A DNA stretch of 64,000 nt from Arenibacterium halophilum (GTDB lineage: Bacteria; Pseudomonadota; Alphaproteobacteria; Rhodobacterales; Rhodobacteraceae): NCBI RefSeq assembly GCF_005938225.1, contig NZ_VCPC01000002.1, positions 1 through 64,000 on the forward strand, in the 5' to 3' direction. The translations under genes were made by a program, and so were the position numbers. The notes beneath the pieces were generated by a model. It was not told the origin of the DNA and ran no database searches. It saw only the letters and a list, made by a program, of their open reading frames with translations. Shown here piece after piece: positions 7,810 through 16,773 of the stretch (its first letter is position 1; every line of letters begins with the position of its first letter).

Positions 7810-8490
7810 ATGGGCCCATTTGATCTCGTTATTTTCGACTGCGACGGCGTGCTGATCGACAGCGAGTTGATCAGCGCGCGCCAGTTGGTTGCTACACTGG
7901 CCCGCTTCGGCGTGCAGATTGACCTGCCATATGTCGCGAAACACTTTCTGGGGCGCAGCTATGGCGTGGTGCTCAGTCAGATTCGTGGCGATTTTGGTAT
8001 CGACCTGCCCGAAGGGTTCGAGGCCACGTATCGTGAAACCCTGCTGGCTGCCTTCGCTCGCGACCTAAAGGCCATGCCCGGCGTGCGCGAAACAGTGACG
8101 CGTCTTGCAGTGCCCTATTGTCTTGCCACCAGCTCCAGCCCGCCTCGGGTGGAACGCTCGCTCCAGATCACCGGGCTGACCGATCTGTTCGCAGACCGGA
8201 TCACCACCGCCGCCGAAGTCCGCGCCGGCAAACCCGCGCCCGATCTGTTTCTGCTGGCCGCGCAGAAACACGGCGCGGCCCCGGCCCGCTGCCTCGTCAT
8301 CGAAGATAGCGCCATGGGCATCCGCGCCGGTCTGGCGGCGGGCATGACCGTGCTGCGCTTCACCGGAGGCGGGCATCTTGCCGGAGCGCCGGCGGATGCG
8401 CCCGGAGCGCAAGAGGCACACGGGACATTTGCATCCTTCGCGGAATTCTTTCACCTTGTCCCCCAACTGGAACGCCGCCCCGCGCGGTAA
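7810..8490 (+). CDS. HAD-superfamily phosphatase (beta-phosphoglucomutase/sugar phosphatase type)
   Basis: A 226-residue HAD enzyme. Motif I is VIFDCDGVLIDSE (nucleophile and acid aspartates), motif II LATSSSPP, motif III Lys in AGKPAPDLFL and motif IV VIEDSAMGI. The helical cap between motif I and II places it in subgroup IA, whose members dephosphorylate or isomerise small sugar phosphates. The start ATG at 7810 follows AAGAGG and fits the family; longer frames upstream do not. It lies 29 bases before a SorC-type regulator gene and heads the polyol cluster, so a polyol- or sugar-phosphate substrate is likely but not shown. Confidence 0.85.
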   Translation: MGPFDLVIFDCDGVLIDSELISARQLVATLARFGVQIDLPYVAKHFLGRSYGVVLSQIRGDFGIDLPEGFEATYRETLLAAFARDLKAMPGVRETVTRLAVPYCLATSSSPPRVERSLQITGLTDLFADRITTAAEVRAGKPAPDLFLLAAQKHGAAPARCLVIEDSAMGIRAGLAAGMTVLRFTGGGHLAGAPADAPGAQEAHGTFASFAEFFHLVPQLERRPAR

Positions 8491-8519
8491 GGGCGCGGCG
8501 CAGGCCGACTGGAAGACAG

Positions 8520-9479
8520 ATGAACCGACACCTCCCAAAAGAAGCAGACCCCTCGTCGCTGGATGAAGCGGCCAGGGCGGGATGGCTCTATTACGTCGGC
8601 GGCATGACGCAGGATCAGATCGCGCGCGAATTGGGCGTGTCGCGGCAACGGGCGCAACGGCTGGTGGCGCGGGCGATCTCCGATGGGCTGATCCGCGTGC
8701 GCATCGATCACCCGATCAGCGCCTGCATGGACCTGGCGCGTGCACTGCAACAGCGTTATGGACTCGACCTCTGTCGCGTGGCGCCGGGGCTTCCGGATGG
8801 CGCCGATCCGCTGGTCACGGTGGCGCCGGTGGCGGCGGCGGAACTTGAACGTATCTTCACCACACCCGATCCGCTGGTGGTGGCCTTCGGCACCGGTCGG
8901 ACTCTGCGCGCCGTGATCGAAGAGATGCAATTCGTCGATGCGGCGCAGCACAGGGTGGTGTCTCTGATCGGGAATGTCGCGCCGGATGGCTCGGCCTCGT
9001 TCTACGAAGTCATCATGCGGGTGGCTGACAAGCTGCGCGCGCCGCATTACCCGATGGCGGTGCCTGTCATAGCCACCGACCCGGCCGATCGCGATCACTA
9101 TCAACTGCTGCCCCACGTCAAGAACACCCGCAGCCTGGCCGCGCGCGCCGACGTAACCGTCGTGGGGATCGGGCAGATGGAAGACGACGCGCCATTGCAC
9201 GTTGACGGCTTTATTTCCAAGGCGGAGCTCGACCACCTGCGCGCCGCTGGGGCAGCAGGCGAAATCGCAGGTCGCGCCTTTGACGGCGATGGGCGCTATA
9301 TCGAGGACGGAACAAACCTGCTGTTGACCAGTGTGCAGGTGCCGGTGAACGACAATCCCGTCATCTGCATCGCCTCGGGTGAACGCAAACAGCCCGCCCT
9401 GCGCGCGGCGCTGCGCGGGCGCCTGATCACCGGGCTGATTACCGACGAACACACTGCGATGGCGCTTTTGTCGCGATAG
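8520..9479 (+). CDS. SorC/DeoR-type sugar-binding transcriptional regulator
   Basis: A 319-residue regulator. Residues ~18-58 form a helix-turn-helix (GMTQDQIARELGVSRQRAQRLV) and residues ~60-315 are the SorC-type sugar-phosphate-binding domain, seen in VAFGTGRTLRAVIEEM, SLIGNVAPDGSASFYEV and GIGQMEDDAPLH. Family members are tetramers whose DNA binding responds to a phosphorylated sugar. Start ATG follows GGAAG. It sits between the phosphatase and the polyol ABC transporter genes and most likely controls the latter; a candidate operator (TGAGTAAATGCTCA) lies before the binding-protein gene. Confidence 0.88.
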   Translation: MNRHLPKEADPSSLDEAARAGWLYYVGGMTQDQIARELGVSRQRAQRLVARAISDGLIRVRIDHPISACMDLARALQQRYGLDLCRVAPGLPDGADPLVTVAPVAAAELERIFTTPDPLVVAFGTGRTLRAVIEEMQFVDAAQHRVVSLIGNVAPDGSASFYEVIMRVADKLRAPHYPMAVPVIATDPADRDHYQLLPHVKNTRSLAARADVTVVGIGQMEDDAPLHVDGFISKAELDHLRAAGAAGEIAGRAFDGDGRYIEDGTNLLLTSVQVPVNDNPVICIASGERKQPALRAALRGRLITGLITDEHTAMALLSR

Positions 9480-9500
9480 TTTTGCGGTTCGCGCATTGTT

Positions 9501-9624
9501 TCGCGCTGCGCGCGAATGCCTCCGGCGGGGATATTTCGGGCCCAAAGAAGCCGGGGAATCAGGAATTCTTTGGGGTCAAATATCCCGGGGGAGGCCGGCG
9601 TAGCCGGGCGGGGGCAGAGCCCCC
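9501..9624. repeat. Nested-palindrome intergenic element, copy A
   Basis: Contains GCCTCCGGCGGGGATATTT, then GCCCAAAGAAG, then the inverse TTCTTTGGGG, then AAATATCCCGGGGGAG, then GGGGGCAGAGCCCCC. Matches copies C (36341-36460) and D (40552-40673). It follows the regulator stop by 22 bases and could act as a terminator or transcript-stabilising structure. Confidence 0.8.
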
Positions 9625-9685
9625 GCTACATCCGTCGAATGCTGCGTTGCAGCGGCGATTTATCGCAGGTGAGGCCCCAACGAGG

Positions 9686-9743
9686 TTGACACGACTCATG
9701 CCTGTGTGTGAGTAAATGCTCACAGTGCGGTCAAATGCTCATA
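9686..9743 (+). promoter_or_regulatory. Putative promoter and operator of the polyol transporter operon
   Basis: TTGACA at 9686-9691 has a good -35 shape. About 17 bases on is TGAGTAAATGCTCA (9709-9722), an interrupted palindrome overlapping the expected -10. A second half-site, AAATGCTCATA, follows at 9733-9743. The paired AAATGCTCA repeats, 22 bases apart, are candidate binding sites for the SorC-type regulator encoded upstream. Prediction only. Confidence 0.4.
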
Positions 9744-9814
9744 TTGGGCAGTGCGATCATCACGACGGAGATCGGGGGCAAGCCTCGGCTTCGGGACTTG
9801 TTTGGGAGGAAGTC

Positions 9815-11131
9815 ATGAAAGGTTTTGGAACGGCCGCGTCCGTCGCGGGCCTGATTGCGGCCGGTGTTCTGGCAACGCCGTTGGCCGCGGAAAAGATCAC
9901 CATCGCAACGGTGAACAACGGGGACATGATCCGGATGCAGGGTCTGACCGACGCCTTCACCGCGGCACACCCCGATATCGAGGTCGAGTGGGTCACGCTC
10001 GAGGAAAACGTCCTGCGTCAGCGCGTCACCACGGACATCGCCACCAAGTCGGGGCAATACGACGTGATGACCATCGGCACCTACGAGGTTCCGATCTGGG
10101 GCAAGCAGGGCTGGCTGCTGTCGCTGAACGATCTGCCCGACAGCTATGACGCCGGCGACATCCTGCCCGCCATCCGTGGTGGTCTGACCGTCGACGGCGA
10201 GATGTATGCAGCGCCGTTCTATGGCGAAAGCTCGATGGTCATGTACCGCAAGGACCTGATGGAAAAGGCCGGGCTGACCATGCCCGAGGCCCCCACCTGG
10301 GACTTCATCAAGGAAGCCGCCGCCGCGATGACGGACAAGGACGGCGAGGTCTATGGCATCTGCCTGCGCGGCAAGGCCGGCTGGGGCGAGAACATGGCCT
10401 TCCTGTCGGCCATGGCCAACAGCTATGGCGCGCGCTGGTTCGACGAGAACTGGAACCCGCAGTTCGATGGCGAGGCCTGGAAGGCGGCGCTGACCGACTA
10501 CCTCGATCTGATGAACAACTACGGCCCTCCGGGGGCCTCGTCGAACGGCTTCAACGAGAACCTCGCGCTGTTCCAGACCGGCAAGTGCGGCATGTGGATT
10601 GACGCAACGGTTGCGGCCTCTTTCGTGACCAACCCGACCGACAGTCAGGTGGCCGATCAGGTCGGGTTCGCGCTAGCGCCCGACAAGGGGCTGGGCAAGC
10701 GCGGCAACTGGCTCTGGGCCTGGGCGCTGGGCGTTCCGGCAGGCACCGACAGCCCCGAGGCGGCCAAGGCCTTTGTCGAATGGGCGACCTCGAAAGAGTA
10801 TCTCGAGCTGGTCGCCGAGAAGGAAGGCTGGGCCAACGTTCCTCCGGGCACGCGCACCTCGCTCTATGAAAACGAAGAGTACCAGAAGGTGCCCTTTGCC
10901 AAGATGACGCTCGACAGCATCAACTCGGCCGACCCGAACAACCCCACGGTCGATCCGGTGCCTTATGTCGGCGTCCAGTTCGTGGCGATCCCCGAATTCC
11001 AGGGTATCGGCACCGCAGTCGGACAACAATTCTCGGCAGCCCTTGCCGGCAATGTCAGCGCCGAACAGGCCCTGAACAACGCCCAGCAACTGGCGAAACG
11101 GGAAATGACCAAGGCTGGCTATATCAAATAG
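9815..11131 (+). CDS. smoE: Polyol ABC transporter, periplasmic substrate-binding protein
   Basis: A 438-residue extracellular solute-binding protein family 1 member. A signal peptide covers residues ~1-23 (VAGLIAAGVLATPLAAE), followed by the mature lobe starting ITIATVNNGDMIRMQGLTDAF. The ATG at 9815 has a strong ribosome site (TGGGAGGA); a longer frame to 9716 is unlikely. It captures sorbitol/mannitol-like polyols in the periplasm for the permease pair encoded next. Cluster order binding protein, two permeases, ATPase, mannitol dehydrogenase matches the smo/mtl operons of Rhodobacter. Substrate assignment is by this context. Confidence 0.85.
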   Translation: MKGFGTAASVAGLIAAGVLATPLAAEKITIATVNNGDMIRMQGLTDAFTAAHPDIEVEWVTLEENVLRQRVTTDIATKSGQYDVMTIGTYEVPIWGKQGWLLSLNDLPDSYDAGDILPAIRGGLTVDGEMYAAPFYGESSMVMYRKDLMEKAGLTMPEAPTWDFIKEAAAAMTDKDGEVYGICLRGKAGWGENMAFLSAMANSYGARWFDENWNPQFDGEAWKAALTDYLDLMNNYGPPGASSNGFNENLALFQTGKCGMWIDATVAASFVTNPTDSQVADQVGFALAPDKGLGKRGNWLWAWALGVPAGTDSPEAAKAFVEWATSKEYLELVAEKEGWANVPPGTRTSLYENEEYQKVPFAKMTLDSINSADPNNPTVDPVPYVGVQFVAIPEFQGIGTAVGQQFSAALAGNVSAEQALNNAQQLAKREMTKAGYIK

Positions 11132-11140
11132 TCTCCTCCT

Positions 11141-11173
11141 GGGCGGGGCTGTGCCGAAAGGCCGGTCCCGCCC
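11141..11173 (+). terminator. Intercistronic stem-loop between binding-protein and permease genes
   Basis: GGGCGGG (11141-11147) pairs with CCCGCCC (11167-11173); a CCTTTG tail follows but no real T-run. Such hairpins after binding-protein genes usually cause partial termination or protect the upstream mRNA, giving excess binding protein over permease. Confidence 0.5.
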
Positions 11174-11245
11174 CCTTTGACCGCGCTGCTGCACGCTTGA
11201 CCCGCAGCGCTACGCCATTTTCTTACCGATAGTTCGGGGGTCCCC

Positions 11246-12118
11246 ATGGCCACGCAACATTCGCGCCTTGCCGCCCGCGTGATGATCTCGCCCGCCGTGA
11301 TCCTTCTGCTGGGCTGGATGCTGATCCCGCTGTGCCTGACGATCTATTTCTCGTTCCTGCGCTACAACCTGCTGATGCCGGGGATGGAGGAATTCACCGG
11401 CTGGACCAATTACCGGTATTTCCTGACCGACCCTGCCTTCTTCGCCGCGATCGCCAATACGCTGGCGCTGGTTCTGGGTGTTCTGTTCATCACCATCGTG
11501 GGCGGCGTGCTGCTGGCGCTGCTGCTGGATCAGCCGATGTGGGGGCAGGGGATCGTGCGGATCCTCGTGATCGCGCCCTTCTTCGTGATGCCGACCGTCT
11601 CTGCGCTGGTCTGGAAGAACATGTTCATGAACCCGGTGAACGGGCTGTTTGCGCAGCTGTTCAAGGCGGTGGGGCTGCAACCCTTCGATTTCCTCAGCCA
11701 GGCGCCGCTGATGTCGATCATCGGCATCGTCAGCTGGCAGTGGCTGCCCTTTGCGACGCTGATCCTGCTGACCGCGATCCAATCGCTGGACAGCGAACAG
11801 TTGGAGGCCGCCGAAATGGACGGCGCCGGTCCGCTGTCGCGGTTCTTCTACATTATCCTGCCGCATCTGGGCCGGGCCATCACAGTGGTGATCCTGATCC
11901 AGACCATCTTCCTGCTGTCGATCTTTGCCGAAATCCTCGTCACCACCAATGGCGGCCCCGGCACGGCGACGACGAACCTGACCTACCTGGTCTACGTCCA
12001 GTCGCTGCTGCAATTCGACGTGGGCGGCGGCTCCGCCGGTGGCGTGATCGCCATCATCCTAGCCAACATTGTCGCGATCTTCCTGATGCGGATGATCGGC
12101 AAGAACCTGGATGCTTAA
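11246..12118 (+). CDS. smoF: Polyol ABC transporter permease
   Basis: A 290-residue inner-membrane permease of the MalF-like class. Six membrane segments are visible, the first at ~12-34 (MISPAVILLLGWMLIPLCLTIYF... region). The cytoplasmic EAA loop is EAAEMDGAGPLSRFFYIILP (~188-207), which docks on the ATPase. It pairs with the next gene, which begins three bases after the stop. The start ATG follows GGGGGT. Together with the binding protein and ATPase it imports polyols. Confidence 0.88.
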   Translation: MATQHSRLAARVMISPAVILLLGWMLIPLCLTIYFSFLRYNLLMPGMEEFTGWTNYRYFLTDPAFFAAIANTLALVLGVLFITIVGGVLLALLLDQPMWGQGIVRILVIAPFFVMPTVSALVWKNMFMNPVNGLFAQLFKAVGLQPFDFLSQAPLMSIIGIVSWQWLPFATLILLTAIQSLDSEQLEAAEMDGAGPLSRFFYIILPHLGRAITVVILIQTIFLLSIFAEILVTTNGGPGTATTNLTYLVYVQSLLQFDVGGGSAGGVIAIILANIVAIFLMRMIGKNLDA

Positions 12119-12121
12119 GCC

Positions 12122-12952
12122 ATGTCGCGTGCCGTAACCCCGCAGCGAAAATTCGCCGTCACCCTTCTGGCCTGGGCGATCGGGCTGCTGATCTTCTTTC
12201 CGATCCTGTGGACCATCATCACTAGCTTCAAGACTGAGGCCGAGGCCATCGCATCGCCGCCGTCGTTCCTTTTCTTCAATTGGACGACCGAGGCCTATGA
12301 AGCGGTGAACCAGCGGTCGGACTACCTAAAGCACTTCATGAACTCGGTCATCATCTCGTTCGGGTCGACCGCGCTGGGGCTGTTGATCGCCATTCCGGCC
12401 GCATGGTCGATGGCCTTCGTGCCGGGGCGGCGGACCAAGGACGTGCTGATGTGGATGCTGTCCACCAAAATGCTGCCCCCGGTCGGCGTGCTGATCCCGA
12501 TCTACCTGATCTTCCGTGACACCGGGCTGCTGGATTCGCGCATCGGGCTGGTGATCGTGCTGACGCTGATCAACCTGCCGATCATCATCTGGATGCTGTT
12601 CACCTACTTCCGTGAAATTCCGGGAGAAATCCTGGAAGCCGCGCGGATGGACGGCGCCACGCTGCGCGAGGAGATTGTCTATATCCTCACGCCGATGGCG
12701 GTGCCGGGCATCGCCTCGACGCTGCTTTTGAACGTGATCCTGTCGTGGAACGAGGCGTTCTGGACGCTGAACCTGACGGCGGCCAAGGCGGCCCCGCTCA
12801 CGGCCTTCATCGCCAGCTTCTCCAGCCCCGAGGGCCTGTTCTACGCCAAGCTCAGCGCGGCCAGCACCATGGCCATCGCGCCGATCCTGATCATCGGCTG
12901 GTTCAGCCAGAAACAACTTGTCCGCGGCCTGACCTTCGGCGCGGTGAAATAG
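12122..12952 (+). CDS. smoG: Polyol ABC transporter permease
   Basis: A 276-residue MalG-like permease. The first membrane segment is at residues ~12-31 ([20 protein letters not shown]) and the EAA loop is [20 protein letters not shown] (~178-197). It ends with the typical [13 protein letters not shown] tail of this class. It forms the heteromeric channel with the preceding permease; the gene is packed three bases after it and 11 bases before the ATPase gene. Confidence 0.9.
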   Translation: MSRAVTPQRKFAVTLLAWAIGLLIFFPILWTIITSFKTEAEAIASPPSFLFFNWTTEAYEAVNQRSDYLKHFMNSVIISFGSTALGLLIAIPAAWSMAFVPGRRTKDVLMWMLSTKMLPPVGVLIPIYLIFRDTGLLDSRIGLVIVLTLINLPIIIWMLFTYFREIPGEILEAARMDGATLREEIVYILTPMAVPGIASTLLLNVILSWNEAFWTLNLTAAKAAPLTAFIASFSSPEGLFYAKLSAASTMAIAPILIIGWFSQKQLVRGLTFGAVK

Positions 12953-12963
12953 GGAGAGGGCGC

Positions 12964-13968
12964 ATGGGACGTATCTCGCTTAACCAGGTCACCAAATCCT
13001 TTGGCGATGTGAACGTGATCCCGCCGCTGGATCTGGACATCAACGAAGGCGAATTCGTCGTCTTCGTCGGGCCGTCGGGATGTGGCAAATCCACCCTGCT
13101 GCGGCTGATCGCCGGGCTCGAGGATGTAACTTCGGGCGAAATCCGCATCGACGGGCAGGACGCCACGATGGTGCCCCCGGCCAAACGCGGGCTGGCAATG
13201 GTGTTCCAGTCTTACGCGCTGTACCCGCATATGTCGGTGGCCAAGAATATCGCCTTTCCGCTGCGCATGGCGGGAATGAACAAGGCGGAACAGGACAAGC
13301 GCGTGGCCCATGCGGCCAAGGTGCTGAACCTTGCCGACTACCTCGACCGCCGCCCCGGCCAGCTGTCGGGCGGGCAACGCCAGCGCGTCGCCATCGGCCG
13401 CGCCATCGTGCGCGAACCGGCCGCCTTCCTGTTCGACGAACCGCTGTCGAACCTTGATGCCGCGCTGCGGGTGAACATGCGGTTGGAAATCTCCGAACTG
13501 CATAACACGCTGAAAACCACGATGATCTATGTCACCCACGATCAGGTCGAGGCGATGACCATGGCCGACAAAATCGTGGTGCTGCAAGCCGGGCGGATCG
13601 AACAGGTCGGCTCTCCGATGGAGCTGTACCGCACCCCGCGCAACACCTTTGTCGCAGGCTTCATCGGCTCGCCCAAGATGAACCTGATCGAAGGGCCCGA
13701 GGCCGCGCGCCACGACGCCCACACCATCGGCATCCGCCCCGAACACCTGGCGATTTCGACAACCGAGGGCGCATGGAAAGGCGTGGTCGGCGTGTCCGAG
13801 CACCTGGGCTCCGACACCTTCCTGCATGTGCACCAGACAGGGCTGGCCGAAACCATCACGCTGCGCGCGCCCGGCGAGCTGGAGCTGCGCCACGGCGACA
13901 CCGTTTACATGACCCCCGAGGCCGACAAGCTGCACCGCTTCGGCCCCGATGGGCTGCGGCTGGCCTGA
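12964..13968 (+). CDS. smoK: Polyol ABC transporter ATP-binding protein
   Basis: A 334-residue MalK/UgpC-type ATPase. Walker A is [11 protein letters not shown] (~37-47), signature [14 protein letters not shown] (~135), Walker [14 protein letters not shown] and the H-loop VTHDQ. Residues ~240-334 form the TOBE regulatory domain. The ATG at 12964 (MGRISLNQV) follows AGGGAGAGG; the frame is open far upstream but that part is a shadow of the permease gene. It drives polyol import and is followed 39 bases later by the dehydrogenase gene. Confidence 0.9.
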   Translation: MGRISLNQVTKSFGDVNVIPPLDLDINEGEFVVFVGPSGCGKSTLLRLIAGLEDVTSGEIRIDGQDATMVPPAKRGLAMVFQSYALYPHMSVAKNIAFPLRMAGMNKAEQDKRVAHAAKVLNLADYLDRRPGQLSGGQRQRVAIGRAIVREPAAFLFDEPLSNLDAALRVNMRLEISELHNTLKTTMIYVTHDQVEAMTMADKIVVLQAGRIEQVGSPMELYRTPRNTFVAGFIGSPKMNLIEGPEAARHDAHTIGIRPEHLAISTTEGAWKGVVGVSEHLGSDTFLHVHQTGLAETITLRAPGELELRHGDTVYMTPEADKLHRFGPDGLRLA

Positions 13969-14007
13969 CCCTCAGGGCCGCCGCGCCCCGCGCAAGGAGA
14001 CGATATA

Positions 14008-15489
14008 ATGACCATCCGGCTGTCGCTTGACACGCTCGACCGGCTTCCCGAGGGCGTCGGCCGCCCCGGCTATTCCCGTGCCGACCTGAGCCCCGGCATC
14101 CTGCACATCGGCCTGGGCAACTTCCACCGCGCGCATCAGGCGTGGTATCTGGACCGGCTGTTTTCGACGGGGCAGGGGCATGACTGGGCCATCGTGGGCG
14201 CCAGCGTGATGCCGAATGATGCCAAGGGGCGCGAGGTGCTGGCGGCGCAGGATTTCCTGACCACCGTGGTCACGCAAGAGGCCGACAGCAGCGCCGCGCA
14301 GGTCACCGGCGCGATGATCGGCTACATCACGCCCGGCGACGGGCCTGCGCTGGTGGCGGCCATGGCCGATCCGGCTATCCGCATCGTGTCGCTGACCATC
14401 ACCGAAGGCGGCTATTTCCTTGATTCCGATGGCCATTTCGACCCCGCGCACGCGGCCATTGCGGCCGATGGTGCCACGCCCGACGCGCCGAAAACCGTCT
14501 TTGGCCTGCTGGTCGCCGGCATCCGCGCCCGCCGCGCGGCAGGCCACGCGCCGTTTACCGTGATGTGCTGCGACAACATCCCCCACAACGGCGATGTCAC
14601 CCGTGCGGCCGTCACCGGCACCGCGCGCCTGTCCGACCCGGCACTGGCCGACTGGATCGCGGATCACATGGCCTTCCCGAACGCCATGGTCGACCGCATC
14701 ACCCCCGCCACGACCGACCGGGAACGCCGGCTGCTGGCCGAGGAGTTCGGCGTGGAAGACGGCTGGCCCGTCTTCGCCGAGGATTTCGCGCAATGGGTGC
14801 TGGAAGACGATTTTCCCCAGGGACGCCCCGCGCTGGAACAGGTCGGGGTGCAATTCGTGCCCGATGTGACGCCCTACGAGCTGATGAAGATCCGCATCCT
14901 GAACGGCGGCCACGCGGTGATCGCCTATGCGGCGGGCCTGCTTGACATCGAATATGTTCACGAGGCAATGGCGCACCCGCTGGTCGCAGGCTTCCTGCGC
15001 CGGGTCGAGCAGACCGAGATCCTGCCCCACGTCCCGCCCGTGCCAGATACCGACCTGCACGACTACCTCGCTTTGATCGAAACGCGCTTTGCCAACCCCA
15101 AGATCGGCGATACCGTCCGGCGGCTGTGCCTGGACGGCTCGAACCGGCAGCCGAAATTCATCATCCCCTCGATCCGCGCGGCCCTCGCCGCCGGCGCCCC
15201 GGTCGAAGGTCTGGCGCTCGAAAGCGCCCTCTGGTGCCGCTACTGCGCCGGAATCACGGACAGCGGCGCCGTGATCGCCGCGAACGACCCCGACTGGAAC
15301 AGTTTGCAACAGCGCGCAACAAGGGCCAAATCCGACCCCGCCGCTTGGCTCGCCATGCGCGAGGTCTATGGCGATCTCGCCTCCGATGCCCGCTTCGCCC
15401 GAGCCTTCGCCACCAGTCTCACCGCGCTCTGGCAGGACGGCACGGCTGCGGTCCTGACCCGCTACCTCGATCACGATCAAAACGTCTGA
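14008..15489 (+). CDS. mtlK: Mannitol 2-dehydrogenase (long-chain polyol dehydrogenase)
   Basis: A 493-residue NAD-dependent enzyme oxidising mannitol to fructose (and often related polyols). The N-terminal Rossmann region has HIGLGNFHRAHQAWYLDRL, and the catalytic Lys-Asn-His set of the family is present in KIRILNGGHAVIAYAAG (~294-310). Full family length. The ribosome site AAGGAG lies nine bases before the ATG. As last gene of the transporter operon it handles the imported polyol in the cytoplasm. No fructokinase or sorbitol dehydrogenase gene is visible nearby. Confidence 0.92.
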   Translation: MTIRLSLDTLDRLPEGVGRPGYSRADLSPGILHIGLGNFHRAHQAWYLDRLFSTGQGHDWAIVGASVMPNDAKGREVLAAQDFLTTVVTQEADSSAAQVTGAMIGYITPGDGPALVAAMADPAIRIVSLTITEGGYFLDSDGHFDPAHAAIAADGATPDAPKTVFGLLVAGIRARRAAGHAPFTVMCCDNIPHNGDVTRAAVTGTARLSDPALADWIADHMAFPNAMVDRITPATTDRERRLLAEEFGVEDGWPVFAEDFAQWVLEDDFPQGRPALEQVGVQFVPDVTPYELMKIRILNGGHAVIAYAAGLLDIEYVHEAMAHPLVAGFLRRVEQTEILPHVPPVPDTDLHDYLALIETRFANPKIGDTVRRLCLDGSNRQPKFIIPSIRAALAAGAPVEGLALESALWCRYCAGITDSGAVIAANDPDWNSLQQRATRAKSDPAAWLAMREVYGDLASDARFARAFATSLTALWQDGTAAVLTRYLDHDQNV

Positions 15490-15545
15490 TCGGCGCCGTT
15501 GCTTCGGCCGGGTCACGGCCTTCGGTGGGCAATCTGGACAGGTAG

Positions 15546-15691
15546 GAAGGGGGCGCTGCCCCCTCTTGGCCTGCAGCCAATTCACCCCCGGGATATTTGT
15601 GGCCCAAAGAATGGGATCATTCTCGCTTCATTATTCCAAAAATACTCCGGGGGAGTCCCGAAGGGACGGGGGCAGAGCCCCCAAACTTCCT
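15546..15691. repeat. Nested-palindrome intergenic element, copy B (hybrid)
   Basis: Starts with GGGGGCGCTGCCCCC, then CCCCCGGGATATTTGTGG and GCCCAAAGAA, but its right half reads AAAAATACTCCGGGGGAG and ends GGGGGCAGAGCCCCC. The left half is like copy D and the right half like copy E, so it looks like a junction of two subtypes. It begins 56 bases after the dehydrogenase stop. Confidence 0.75.
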
Positions 15692-15753
15692 GTCTGCCCA
15701 TCGATTTGGCCGCTAGGATTGCCTTATCAGATCCCCGGACAAGGTTCACGTCG

Positions 15754-16107
15754 ATGACACGCGATGACTTCAATAGCTTTTGCGCCGCGCTGCCAGCCGT
15801 GACCCATGTGGTGCAGTGGGGTGGCGCCGACGTGTGGAAAGTGGGCGGCAAGGTTTTCGCCATTGGTGGCTGGGCCGATGGGCACGATGCATTCACCTTC
15901 AAGGTCACGCCACTTGCCTACGAGGTTCTTCGCGACATGGAGGGGCTGCGGCCTGCGCCCTATCTTGCCTCGCGTGGGTTGAAATGGATTCAGCATCACG
16001 GCACGCCCGGATTGTCGGATGACGAATTGAAGGTGCACTTGACTGCCTCCTACGACATGATTGTTGCAGCCTTGCCGAAGAAGCACCGCGCGGAGCTGGA
16101 TATCTGA
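15754..16107 (+). CDS. MmcQ/YjbR-family protein
   Basis: A 117-residue protein with the MmcQ/YjbR fold throughout: TRDDFNSFCAALPAVTHVVQWG at the N terminus, KVGGKVFAIGGW in the middle, and the late helix SYDMIVAALPKKHRAEL. These small proteins are predicted to bind DNA (double-wing fold) but biological role is poorly known. The ATG at 15754 fits the family start; the longer frame from 15499 runs through the intergenic repeat and is not credible. Single gene, no clear operon. Confidence 0.85.
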   Translation: MTRDDFNSFCAALPAVTHVVQWGGADVWKVGGKVFAIGGWADGHDAFTFKVTPLAYEVLRDMEGLRPAPYLASRGLKWIQHHGTPGLSDDELKVHLTASYDMIVAALPKKHRAELDI

Positions 16108-16246
16108 AACAATCCGGGCCCAATAGGCTCGGTTTCATCACGCCGCGCTGGCGCGCTGTCACGGTTGCGCGACAGGCGTATCATGCGGCTCGGGCTTGGG
16201 TATTCTGGCTTTATTGTCCCGCCCAATTCACATCCGAGGAGCCCTG

Positions 16247-16771
16247 ATGAAACGCGCCATTCACACCCTGTCAGCACTTGCCTTTGCCATTTTCCCCGCC
16301 GGAGCGGCCTTTGCCGGGCCGCAGTTTGTCGATGCCACCGGGTTTGCCGTGTCGGGCTATGATGTCGTGGCCTATCGCGACCTGGATCAGTCCGCCCCGG
16401 GTGACGAGCAGCCCGCCGCCGTGCCCGGCCGCGCCGATATCACCGCCGACTACAACGGCGCGACATTTGCCTTTGCGAATGAGGCAAACCGCGACGCCTT
16501 TCTGGAGAACCCCGAATTCTACGCGCCGCAATATGACGGCCATTGCGCCTATGGTGTGTCAAAGGGGGGCAAGGTGCCGGGCAATCCGAACCTGTGGCGC
16601 ATCGTCGATGACAAGCTCTACCTGAACATCACCAAGAACGTTGTGACCTTCTGGGAAGAAGATATTCCGGGGAATATCAACCTGGCCGAGGGCAACTGGC
16701 CGGGGATCGAACCCGATGCAGCCTCGACCAACCCGATCCCGAATTTCAGCTCGCCCGCACCTGAAAAATAG
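16247..16771 (+). CDS. Exported YHS-domain protein
   Basis: A 174-residue protein with a signal peptide (residues ~1-23, ALAFAIFPAGAAFAG). Residues ~28-110 are a YHS domain: GFAVSGYDVVAYRD, then FANEANRDAFLENPEFYAPQYDGHCAYGV, with the single Cys. The rest (NPNLWRIVDDKLYLNITKNV) is the usual extension of periplasmic YHS proteins, thought to bind metal or support redox functions. The ribosome site CCGAGGAG precedes the ATG. It converges on purD with two bases between stops. Confidence 0.85.
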   Translation: MKRAIHTLSALAFAIFPAGAAFAGPQFVDATGFAVSGYDVVAYRDLDQSAPGDEQPAAVPGRADITADYNGATFAFANEANRDAFLENPEFYAPQYDGHCAYGVSKGGKVPGNPNLWRIVDDKLYLNITKNVVTFWEEDIPGNINLAEGNWPGIEPDAASTNPIPNFSSPAPEK

Positions 16772-16773
16772 GG

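Noticed and set aside
13972-15585. 537-residue minus-strand frame opposite mannitol dehydrogenase
   Set aside because: Shadow frame; sense gene has catalytic residues and ribosome site, antisense product has no family features.
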